Assembly: GCA_040377825.1 (NCBI GenBank)
Contig: JBEINZ010000194.1
Location: forward strand, 1-6,067
DNA from: JBEINZ01 sp040377825
GTDB lineage: Bacteria > Pseudomonadota > Alphaproteobacteria > Rhizobiales > Ancalomicrobiaceae
Reading direction: 5' to 3'
DNA length: 6,067 nucleotides
In this document: piece after piece, positions 1-4,935 of the stretch
Layout: the number at the start of each line of letters is the position of its first letter
How positions within the stretch are numbered: position 1 is the first letter of the stretch
The notes under the pieces: generated by a model
What the model saw: the letters and a program-made list of their open reading frames with translations, nothing else
What the model was told of the DNA's origin: nothing
The model's database searches: none
Translations under genes and position numbers: made by a program

Positions 1-290
1 CTTAGCCCGTTACGTGTCTGCCGGCCATCAAGAGCGATACCGAGCCGACCGACGTCCTCGGCCTTTGTCCTGTAAGGCATTTTGGATGCTGCATCCTTGA
101 CCGGAACCTCCGTCCAAGACCACCCGACGGGATAGAGGCAAAAACCGGTGATGTTGGCAGCGATGTGCATATCTATCCGCCAATAGCGTTTGGCATCAGC
201 GATGATCGTTTTCCAGATCTCCTTGAATTTGTTCTTGGTGCCATAGGCGGCGTCTTTGCGCTGTTCACCGAGATCAGGTGTCGTTCCCAT
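1..290 (-). CDS. Unidentified protein, partial, overlapping the integrase 3' end
   Basis: An open frame of 96 codons runs from ATG at 290 off the left edge with no stop. It begins MGTTPDLGEQRKD and passes through a Lys-rich stretch and an aromatic stretch (GFCLYPVGWSWTE). I do not recognise the family. GGAG lies just upstream of the ATG (292-295), and GGGGAG a little further. The first 118 nt overlap the integrase tail in another frame. In the overlap this frame uses codons such as ATC, GCC, AAG and CGC, while the integrase frame uses AGA, AGG, TCA and ATT, so this frame looks the more coding-like. A second possible start is ATG at 170, two bases after the integrase stop, which would remove the overlap. 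It is probably co-transcribed with the integrase. The reading frame is certain; that it is a real gene is likely but unproven. Confidence 0.5.
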   Translation of the reverse strand, partial: MGTTPDLGEQRKDAAYGTKNKFKEIWKTIIADAKRYWRIDMHIAANITGFCLYPVGWSWTEVPVKDAASKMPYRTKAEDVGRLGIALDGRQTRNGL

Positions 291-1429
291 AGCTCCAGGG
301 CTCCCCGCTTTTCGGCGTCGTAACCATGGCGATTATACACAGCCGCCACACCCGAAATCTGCCCGGAAATAGGGTTCAACACCTTCTCGATGACATGCGG
401 GGCTACGCCAAGGCGAGCGAGACCGGACGCGCAGGTTCGGCGGAGGTCGTGAATGCGCCAGTCGTCGACACCCATCGCCTGCTCCAACCGTTTCTGTGCC
501 CGGTTGAAACCCGACAGGGGGCTGGTGCCAGTGGTCGTGAAGACGAAATCAGAATGCAGAAAGCGCGGCACGTTGGTCAGGATTTCCATAGCCAGTTCGG
601 TCAGCGGTACGGCATGCGCCTTGCCGTTCTTGGCGATCTCCGCCGGGATGGTCCAGATGGCGCGATCCATGTCAATCTGCGACCAGCGCATCGAAGAAAC
701 CTCACCGCGCCGCTGGCCGGTCACAAGCAGCATACGGTACATTCCCCCACAGATCGGACCGAGGTCGCCGGTCGCCTGCCAGAACGCCGAGATTTCCGCG
801 TCAGAAAGCACCCGTTCGCGTGAGACCTCCTTGGCGGGGAGTTTCATGCCCCGGACGGGATGAACTTCGACGAGCCCGCGATCAAGCGCCCAGGCAAAAA
901 GCTTGCGGATGGCCGCCAGTGCCCGGTTGGCAACAATGGGCGTGCGCTCGGCGACGATCCGGTCGAGAAACGCAACCACTTCGGCGCGGCGGATCTCAGC
1001 AAGCGGCCTTTGCATCAACTCGGTGAAGCGGTTCAGCGCTCGCTCGCTGTCCTTCCAACTGCGGTTTTTCGGCTTGGCGTACTTCTCGATGAACTCGGGA
1101 ATAGTGTCGCCTAGCGTCCGAACAGCGGGGGCAGGATCGACAGAGACGACCGCCTCATGCGGCGAGCCATTGGGCGCCAGCCCCAACTGCATGTGACCAA
1201 GGGCAATTCTCGCTGCCTCGCGCGCCTCGGCCAAGCCGAGTATCGGATAGGTGCCGATGGTGTGGCGGACAAGCCGCCCGCCGATCCGCCCCATGGCAAA
1301 CCATGTCTTGCGACCAGTCGGCGACAGGCGCACGCCAAAACCCGGCAGCAGGTCGTCCCAAACATCGATACGACTTTGGGTCGGAGCGCTCAGCGTTTCA
1401 ATGGTTCGGGCGGTGAGTTTCTTTCGCAT
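173..1429 (-). CDS. Tyrosine-family site-specific integrase (DUF4102 arm-binding type)
   Basis: A 418-residue integrase that would catalyse integration and excision by strand exchange through a 3'-phosphotyrosine. Residues about 3-95 match the N-terminal DUF4102 arm-binding domain (DDLLPGFGVRLSPTG, GRLVRHTIGTYP). Residues about 105-190 are the core-binding domain, and 205-385 the catalytic domain. Visible catalytic residues are R240 (TGQRRGE), K267 in AKNGKAH, H327 and R330 (HDLRRT), and Y365 (VAAVYNRHGY). The position normally held by the second conserved His (LNH-x-SG) is proline here (LNPISG, P353), a one-base change from CAT to CCT. Residues after about 385 (Ser/Arg/Pro-rich) look unlike integrase and overlap the next ORF. 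Start: ATG at 1429 fits the usual MxKKLTAR-type beginning, though no strong ribosome site precedes it. The tRNA-Lys fragment suggests tRNA-Lys as target. The family is certain; activity is in doubt because of P353. Confidence 0.95.
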   Translation of the reverse strand: MRKKLTARTIETLSAPTQSRIDVWDDLLPGFGVRLSPTGRKTWFAMGRIGGRLVRHTIGTYPILGLAEAREAARIALGHMQLGLAPNGSPHEAVVSVDPAPAVRTLGDTIPEFIEKYAKPKNRSWKDSERALNRFTELMQRPLAEIRRAEVVAFLDRIVAERTPIVANRALAAIRKLFAWALDRGLVEVHPVRGMKLPAKEVSRERVLSDAEISAFWQATGDLGPICGGMYRMLLVTGQRRGEVSSMRWSQIDMDRAIWTIPAEIAKNGKAHAVPLTELAMEILTNVPRFLHSDFVFTTTGTSPLSGFNRAQKRLEQAMGVDDWRIHDLRRTCASGLARLGVAPHVIEKVLNPISGQISGVAAVYNRHGYDAEKRGALELWERHLISVNSAKTPPMAPRTNSRRSGKRSSLMPNAIGG

Positions 1430-1449
1430 GAAGATGATATGTCATGCGA
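1424..1449. repeat. Inverted repeat over the integrase start codon
   Basis: Perfect 8-bp arms TCGCATGA (1424-1431) and TCATGCGA (1442-1449) are separated by 10 bp, and the left arm covers the integrase ATG. A related TCGCATGG lies at 1505-1512. Arms about one and a half to two helical turns apart suit a dimeric DNA-binding protein, for example an autorepressing integrase or an excisionase, or they could hide the start in an mRNA hairpin. The repeat is seen; the role is inferred. Confidence 0.45.
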
Positions 1450-1480
1450 TTTGACGCCCGTCAGGTGTTTCGGTCTCGCA

Positions 1481-1494
1481 AAATCCAAGGATTT
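1481..1494. repeat. Short palindrome in the int-hipB intergenic region
   Basis: AAATCC-AA-GGATTT is a perfect 6-bp inverted repeat. A second one, TGACG-CC-CGTCA, lies at 1452-1463, and a third, CCGAT-C-ATCGG, at 1570-1580. Together with the repeat at 1424-1449 they make the whole divergent control region rich in dyad symmetry. No specific function can be assigned. Confidence 0.3.
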
Positions 1495-1584
1495 CTGCCG
1501 GTTTTCGCATGGATGTGATGGAATTGAACCGCGAGAAAATTTGCGTCCGAATGATGGTTGGCGTCCAGACCGATCATCGGAAAC

Positions 1585-1594
1585 ATGATACGAA
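1585..1594 (+). promoter_or_regulatory. Outlying HipB-type operator half-site
   Basis: ATGATACGAA here is repeated exactly at 1616-1625, 31 bp downstream, about three helical turns and so on the same DNA face. It belongs to the set of five related half-sites upstream of hipB (consensus W-TGAT-M-C). It may extend cooperative repressor binding or help control the divergent integrase gene. Inferred from repetition only. Confidence 0.4.
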
Positions 1595-1614
1595 TACGGC
1601 TCATGGACTTTCTG

Positions 1615-1636
1615 AATGATACGAAAGAGTATCATT
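1615..1636. promoter_or_regulatory. Putative hipBA operator 1
   Basis: Perfect inverted repeat with 8-bp arms AATGATAC and GTATCATT and a 6-bp spacer. It sits just upstream of the candidate -35 element. HipB-family antitoxins repress their own operon by binding such palindromes (E. coli HipB: TATCC-N8-GGATA), so this is the best candidate site for autorepression. The orientation of the arms differs from the E. coli site. Confidence 0.55.
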
Positions 1637-1641
1637 TGAAA

Positions 1642-1670
1642 TTGACGATTCGATATAAATAGGATATGTT
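1642..1670 (+). promoter_or_regulatory. Candidate sigma-70-type promoter of hipBA
   Basis: TTGACG (1642-1647) and TATGTT (1665-1670) are 17 bp apart, with an A/T-rich spacer. The predicted start near 1677 falls inside the second operator. The position between the two palindromes is what an autorepressed toxin-antitoxin promoter would show. An overlapping TATAAA at 1654-1659 lacks a properly spaced -35. Confidence 0.5.
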
Positions 1671-1672
1671 TC

Positions 1673-1699
1673 CGGATCAATTCAATGGAACATGATCCG
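1673..1699. promoter_or_regulatory. Putative hipBA operator 2, overlapping the hipB start
   Basis: CGGATCA (1673-1679) and TGATCCG (1693-1699) form a perfect 7-bp inverted repeat with a 13-bp spacer. It covers the predicted transcription start and the upstream ATG of hipB. The half-sites resemble those of operator 1 with C for A (TGATCC against TGATAC), in the outward orientation. Binding here would block initiation directly. Confidence 0.45.
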
Positions 1700-2000
1700 T
1701 ATAGGTATCTTCATGTCATCCGAACCTCTCCATGACATCGGCGAATTGTTCCGGCGAGCACGGTTTGCCGCAGGGCTTACGCAGGAACAGGTCGCCGATC
1801 TGGCCGGACTTTCGCGTCCTCGCTATCGCGATGTCGAAAAAGGCACCGCAGCAGCGCGCGCAACCACGCTCATCAATGTCGGACGTGCTCTGGGTCTGGA
1901 AATGATGCTCATCCCTCAGTCCATTGTGCCGGCTGTTCGCGCCATGATGAACACACCGGACGACGACGACCTGCCGGCCTTCGCGCCTCAACCCGATTGA
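1692..2000 (+). CDS. hipB: HipB-like XRE-family antitoxin
   Basis: A 102-residue DNA-binding protein expected to neutralise HipA and, with it, to repress the operon. Residues about 16-70 form an XRE/Cro-type helix-turn-helix domain (IGELFRRARFAAGLTQEQVADLAGLSR), with the recognition helix around 40-50. The tail after residue 88 is acidic and Pro-rich (PDDDDLPAF), as expected for a flexible antitoxin C-terminus. Length is close to E. coli HipB (88). Two starts are possible: ATG 1692, with GGA only two bases upstream and inside operator 2, or ATG 1713 (MSSEPLHD, 95 aa), preceded by TAGGTA at better spacing. I cannot choose firmly. The stop TGA is 11 bases before the hipA start, so the two are one operon. 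Assignment rests on domain type plus the hipA neighbour. Confidence 0.88.
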   Translation: MIRIGIFMSSEPLHDIGELFRRARFAAGLTQEQVADLAGLSRPRYRDVEKGTAAARATTLINVGRALGLEMMLIPQSIVPAVRAMMNTPDDDDLPAFAPQPD

Positions 2001-2002
2001 GG
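1999..2002 (+). promoter_or_regulatory. Ribosome binding site deciding the hipA start
   Basis: GAGG overlaps the hipB stop codon and lies 9 bases before ATG 2012. It supports that ATG over the upstream TTG at 1997 and over ATG 2042, neither of which has a good site. Placement at the hipB stop suggests translational coupling. Confidence 0.6.
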
Positions 2003-2011
2003 ACGGCGACC

Positions 2012-3268
2012 ATGGCTCGAAGCTCTGACGCTCCAAAGACGATGACGTCGCTCGACGTGTTTCTGAACGACACGCACGTCGGTACGATCGTCCGCACTCC
2101 GGGCGACTTCAACGCCTTCAGCTTTGCCGAACCCTATCGTGCAACAGGCGGGTTGCCGGTGCTCAGCCTGTCTTTCCGATCGGCAACCGGCGGTTTGCGC
2201 AAGGACCCGAAGCCCTTGGCAGGGGTGTTGCCGGCATTCTTCGCCAACCTGCTGCCGGAAGATAAACTGCGCGATGCGATGGAAAAACACCACGCCGACG
2301 ACGTCCGGCGCGGCAACGATTTCGATCTACTCGCCGCCCTCGGTGCCGATCTGCCCGGAGCCGTAAGGGTAGTCCCGAGCGACGGCGTCGTCTCCCCTCC
2401 GCAGAACCGCGCGCAGGAAAGACGCAAGGCGCGGTTTTCCCTGGCGGGTGTTCAGATGAAATTGTCGGTGATGAAGGCGACCGGAAAAGGCGGCGGTCTG
2501 ACGCTGCCGATCGACGACGGACAAGGCCGGTATATCGCCAAGTTTCCATCGACGGCATTTCCTGGTGTCTCCGAGAACGAATTCGCCAACCTTGCGCTGG
2601 CTGAAGCCATTGGCATGAAGGTTCCGGCGCGCGAACTGGTCGAAAAATCGGATTTCGACGGTATTCCGGACGAGTTCGACACGATGGCCGAGGGAAAGGT
2701 CCTGCTGGTCAGACGCTTCGACCGGAGCGAAACAAGCACCCGGATCCATATTGAGGACTTCGCTCAAGTTTTCGGCGTTTATCCCGGGCGCAAATATGAA
2801 GGAGCGGCGTATCACGATATCGCAGCCGCCTTGACCGAAGCGATATCGCCGCAAGACGCACTGGAATTCGTGCGGCGTCTCGCTTTGGCCGTCGTGACCG
2901 GCAATGGCGACATGCACCTCAAGAACTGGTCGCTCATTTATCGCGGAGACGGCCACACGCCCGCCATCGCACCGATCTACGATGTTCTTTCGACAGTTCC
3001 CTATATTCCAGCTGACAAGATGGCGCTGACGCTCGGCGGCGAGCGATCATTCAAGGCCATGACAGTGGACCGCTGGCAGTCCTTTGCGGGACGAGCGCGG
3101 CTTCCTGTACCTGCGGTCCTCAAGGCCATGGAGGAGACGGTCGAACGGGTCAATGAGTGCTGGTGGGGTTTGCCTGAAAGGAATACTGTGCCTGCGTTGG
3201 TCCTTCAGCGCATCGACGAGCATATCCGAACGATGACACCGATCCTGCTCGGTAGAGCCACCCTATAA
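2012..3268 (+). CDS. hipA: HipA-family serine/threonine kinase toxin
   Basis: A 418-residue HipA. In E. coli the family phosphorylates glutamyl-tRNA synthetase (GltX) and stalls translation; the target here is unknown. Residues about 10-115 match the HipA N-terminal subdomain (PLAGVLPAFFANLLPED), and about 135-385 the kinase domain. Visible key elements are the Gly-rich loop FSLAGVQMK, with S143 aligning to autophosphorylated Ser150 of E. coli HipA; K177 (YIAKFPS); RRFDR at 234-238; the catalytic loop GNGDMHLKN with D300 and N305; and D324 in PIYDVLS, which is the metal-binding position. Length is close to the usual 440, so this is the full single-chain form, not the split HipBST arrangement. 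It lies directly after hipB in one operon and near the element border, where it would favour retention of the element. All motifs look intact, so it is probably an active toxin. Confidence 0.93.
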   Translation: MARSSDAPKTMTSLDVFLNDTHVGTIVRTPGDFNAFSFAEPYRATGGLPVLSLSFRSATGGLRKDPKPLAGVLPAFFANLLPEDKLRDAMEKHHADDVRRGNDFDLLAALGADLPGAVRVVPSDGVVSPPQNRAQERRKARFSLAGVQMKLSVMKATGKGGGLTLPIDDGQGRYIAKFPSTAFPGVSENEFANLALAEAIGMKVPARELVEKSDFDGIPDEFDTMAEGKVLLVRRFDRSETSTRIHIEDFAQVFGVYPGRKYEGAAYHDIAAALTEAISPQDALEFVRRLALAVVTGNGDMHLKNWSLIYRGDGHTPAIAPIYDVLSTVPYIPADKMALTLGGERSFKAMTVDRWQSFAGRARLPVPAVLKAMEETVERVNECWWGLPERNTVPALVLQRIDEHIRTMTPILLGRATL

Positions 3269-3337
3269 TCCATACCCGTCGTATCTTTCAGCGGGGTAAA
3301 AGTCGGTGTAACAGGGCAAGGCTGTTTGAGGAATACA

Positions 3338-3351
3338 GGGCTTGAAAGCCC
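3338..3351 (+). terminator. Weak hairpin downstream of hipA
   Basis: GGGCTT-GA-AAGCCC is a perfect 6-bp inverted repeat about 70 bases after the hipA stop, extendable to CAGGGCTT/AAGCCCCTG with one bulged C. There is no T run after it, so intrinsic termination is doubtful. A smaller AACAG/CTGTT pair lies at 3310-3326. Confidence 0.25.
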
Positions 3352-3445
3352 CTGATGCGCTCCAATGGTCCGGATATTTGCCGGCTTCAGGCTTGAGGTG
3401 TTGGATCGACGTACAATCGCCAAGATCCGCACAGCACCGGCCTTG

Positions 3446-3490
3446 CTTTTAATCATGTGGTCGCGGGTTCGATCCCCGCCCGGCTCACCA
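3446..3490 (+). tRNA. 3' fragment of tRNA-Lys(UUU); attachment site (attR)
   Basis: The sequence is a tRNA from the anticodon loop to the CCA end. It shows loop CTTTTAA with anticodon TTT (3448-3450), stem strand TCATG, variable loop TGGTC, T-stem GCGGG (3463-3467), loop TTCGATC, T-stem CCCGC, acceptor strand CCGGCTC (3480-3486), discriminator A and CCA. The preceding bases CCTTG do not pair with TCATG, and no GAGCCGG acceptor strand or D-arm lies upstream, so the 5' half is absent. This is not a functional tRNA. It is the duplicated segment left when an element integrates at the 3' end of tRNA-Lys, with crossover in or just 3' of the anticodon loop. The partner copy must be outside the window to the left. 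Confidence 0.85.
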
Positions 3491-3495
3491 GATAA

Positions 3496-3517
3496 CATTG
3501 ATTGATTTCAATCAATG
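3496..3517 (+). terminator. Perfect 10-bp inverted repeat just after the tRNA fragment
   Basis: CATTGATTGA (3496-3505) and TCAATCAATG (3508-3517) are exact reverse complements, two bases apart, starting five bases after the CCA end. As RNA it gives a 9-bp stem with an ATTT loop. It is A/T-rich and not followed by a T run. It is most simply the terminator of the original tRNA-Lys gene, left on the chromosomal side; a recombinase or host-factor site next to att is the alternative. Confidence 0.45.
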
Positions 3518-3647
3518 GACGAATCGGTTGCTCCGTAACCGCCTTGCCCGATGGCGATCGTTATAATCTAGAAGCAGGCGGGTTGCTGCCCACCGGCATA
3601 AGCCCGCACGTCTCAGTTCGCGATCACCACATTTTTTGTGCCCTCGC

Positions 3648-4112
3648 CTACTGCTCGACTTCCCAAATCTTCGAACGCTCAACTTCGTTCTCGATTGAGA
3701 AAAACTCGATTTCGTTCCCCTCCGGGTCGGTGAAACGAAAGAAGCTGAAGGCGCCCTCCTTAACGACACCCGCGATTTCCGGGCCATCTGGCATGAGCGT
3801 ACGAACCTTTTGAAAGGTGCTATTGAGATCCGCGTCCTTGATGTAAGGACGCACGCCTCCGCCCTTCTGTACACCAATCGCATATGTCATCCTTGATGCG
3901 ATTGCGAACAGACCCTGACCGATGCCAAAGCCGACCAACGCCGGTATCCGGACCTCGGGGGGCAAACCGAACAGGGCCGCGTAAAATTCAGTCGCGCGAT
4001 CCAGGTCGTCGGCCAACACATACAGGCCAAAACGTTCAATCTTAAGGGGTTCTGCGAAGTCAGCGTTTCCCGGCGCTAGTGTTGGGGCCGAGGTGACCAT
4101 CGATTTGAGCAT
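3648..4112 (-). CDS. VOC-family (glyoxalase/bleomycin-resistance-like) protein
   Basis: A 154-residue cytoplasmic protein of the vicinal-oxygen-chelate fold. The two beta-alpha-beta-beta-beta modules are visible: residues about 23-82 (LKIERFGLYVLADDLDRATEFYAALFG) and 87-141, ending in the signature FFRFTDPEGNEIEFFSIE. E136 fits the usual C-terminal metal ligand. The N-terminal metal His is not at its usual place (F28 in ERFGLYV), so metal binding and catalysis are uncertain and no substrate can be named. Start: ATG 4112 is used, but ATG 4100 (residue 5) is possible and neither has a clear ribosome site. It is divergent from the ruined YafY-type regulator at 4208-4900, a pairing common for such VOC genes, so it was probably controlled by that protein. 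The frame itself looks intact. Confidence 0.87.
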   Translation of the reverse strand: MLKSMVTSAPTLAPGNADFAEPLKIERFGLYVLADDLDRATEFYAALFGLPPEVRIPALVGFGIGQGLFAIASRMTYAIGVQKGGGVRPYIKDADLNSTFQKVRTLMPDGPEIAGVVKEGAFSFFRFTDPEGNEIEFFSIENEVERSKIWEVEQ

Positions 4113-4169
4113 TTTGTTGCCATGGTCCTTGAGGTGGAAGACAACAGATGTCTTGATACAGACGGTCTA

Positions 4170-4187
4170 CTGACGGCGTGGTGTCAG
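4170..4187. promoter_or_regulatory. Candidate operator between VOC gene and regulator
   Basis: CTGAC-N8-GTCAG is a 5-bp dyad in the 95-bp divergent intergenic region, 57 bp before the VOC start and 20 bp before the original regulator start. WYL/YafY-type regulators usually control the divergent neighbour from such a site. The symmetry is short and no well-spaced promoter hexamers stand out, so the call rests mostly on position. Confidence 0.35.
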
Positions 4188-4197
4188 CAGCTAACGT

Positions 4198-4205
4198 GGA
4201 AAAGG
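4198..4205 (+). promoter_or_regulatory. Ribosome binding site of the broken regulator gene
   Basis: GGAAAAGG lies just before ATG 4208. This shows that translation originally began at that ATG, whose second codon is now TGA, and not at the internal ATG 4232, which has no ribosome site. Confidence 0.55.
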
Positions 4206-4207
4206 CG

Positions 4208-4900
4208 ATGTGACGGGCGGATCGACTTTTTATGATCGTGGAAATCTTGCGCCGCGAACGACGTCTTTTCACCGCTGGCGCGATTGCCGCCGAACTCGAT
4301 GTCTCAAAGAGGACGATCTATCGCGACATTGCGGACCTTATCGCCTCCCGCGTACCCATCCAAGGCGAAGCCGGTGTCGGCTATATTCTCGAGAAAGGCC
4401 ATCGGCTGCCACCGCTCATGCTCACCGAGGACGAACTCGACGCCTTGGTTCTTGGTGTCGAATTTGTAAAAAAGCCGAGGTGAGCTAGAGATTTAGCGGG
4501 CAGCGAGGAGCTTGCTTGCCAAGGTTCATGCATCCGTTCCAGAAAGGCTCACGCCTTTCGTCGAACTTCCGACAACAAGCGTGGCACCTGTCGCGATAGA
4601 GGATGAGCCGACCAAGTCTGCTGAACTTCGTGCGGCCATCCGACATAAACGGAAGCTCGAGATCCGTTATTGCGACGTGAACGGTAAGGTTTCATCGAGA
4701 AAGGTATGGCCGGGTAGCTGGGATACCGCGACCACGGGCGCATTCTGGCGGCTTGGTGCGAGCTGCGTGGGGCGTTGCGTTACCTTCGGACCGAGCGAAT
4801 CCATGCAGCCGTCATTCTGGATGAGCAGATCCCCGAGCGGCCCGCCGTCCTGCGCAAACGCTGGCAAGCGGCCATGAACCAGGAGCGCGCGCGATTTTGA
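4208..4900 (+). pseudogene. Broken YafY-type HTH-WYL transcriptional regulator
   Basis: Remains of a roughly 230-residue regulator, an N-terminal HTH_11 domain followed by a WYL domain, pieced together from two frames. ATG 4208 is followed at once by TGA (4211-4213), then RADRLFMIVEILRRERR, a typical family beginning, and the helix-turn-helix TAGAIAAELDVSKRTIYRDI. The frame runs to TGA 4481-4483 (LGVEFVKKPR). The next part resumes in another frame after TAG 4494-4496 (RAARSLLAKVHASVPERL, then KLEIRYCDVNGKVSSRKVWP to about 4713). From about 4718 the first frame returns (LGYRDHGRILAAWCELRG, RYLRTERIHAAVILDE) and ends at TGA 4898-4900. TAG 4715-4717 lies at the second junction. Each piece matches the family well, so decay is recent. 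At most a short HTH fragment could be made from ATG 4232. Several lesions make sequencing error unlikely as the only cause. Confidence 0.88.
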
Positions 4901-4935
4901 GCTTCTGGAGGAATTCACGCCCTTTGTTTATCCAA

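Larger units (their letters stand above)
1..3490. mobile_element. Right end of an element integrated at tRNA-Lys (left end outside window)
   Basis: The segment holds a tyrosine integrase gene, a hipBA toxin-antitoxin pair and, at its right end, a bare 3' fragment of tRNA-Lys. Elements that integrate into a tRNA 3' end leave an intact tRNA at one end and a copy of the 3' part at the other. With the fragment on the plus strand and its old downstream DNA to the right, the element must lie to the left. The integrase and toxin-antitoxin genes next to that border are typical cargo. The left limit, the intact tRNA-Lys and any transfer genes are not in view, so genomic island, prophage and ICE cannot be told apart. 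The border is seen directly; the element is inferred. Confidence 0.65.
3269..3647. other. Gene-free stretch containing the element border
   Basis: No credible coding frame was found. From left to right it holds a weak hairpin after hipA, about 90 bp without recognisable signal, the tRNA-Lys 3' fragment, a strong A/T-rich hairpin, and about 130 bp of spacer up to the stop codon of the VOC gene. The minus-strand frame through the tRNA fragment is an artefact. Confidence 0.6.

Noticed and set aside
326..863. Plus-strand ORFs of 136 and 165 codons inside the integrase gene
   Set aside because: They are antisense to the conserved catalytic domain, with no family resemblance and no ribosome site.
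1390..1680. Minus-strand 96-codon ORF across the int-hipB intergenic region
   Set aside because: It overlaps the operators and promoter of hipBA and the integrase start; composition is not protein-like.
1997..2011. TTG start for hipA overlapping the hipB stop
   Set aside because: ATG 2012 with GAGG nine bases upstream is better, and the extra five residues match nothing in the family.
2327..2956. Minus-strand 209-codon ORF inside hipA
   Set aside because: It is fully antisense to conserved HipA kinase motifs, a common shadow in G+C-rich genes, with no recognisable domain.
3205..3498. Minus-strand 97-codon ORF beginning MLSGEPGGDRTRDHMIKSKA
   Set aside because: It is antisense translation of the tRNA-Lys fragment plus the hipA end. 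The GGDRTRDHMIKS string is a well-known artefact of tRNA-Lys genes.
3491..3647. Possible remnant gene between the att site and the VOC gene
   Set aside because: The open frames here are extensions of antisense VOC sequence or very short; no domain or ribosome site was found.
4512..4877. A separate 121-residue protein starting at TTG 4512
   Set aside because: It is the middle piece of the broken WYL regulator, and its last part is an out-of-frame reading of ILAAWCELRG.
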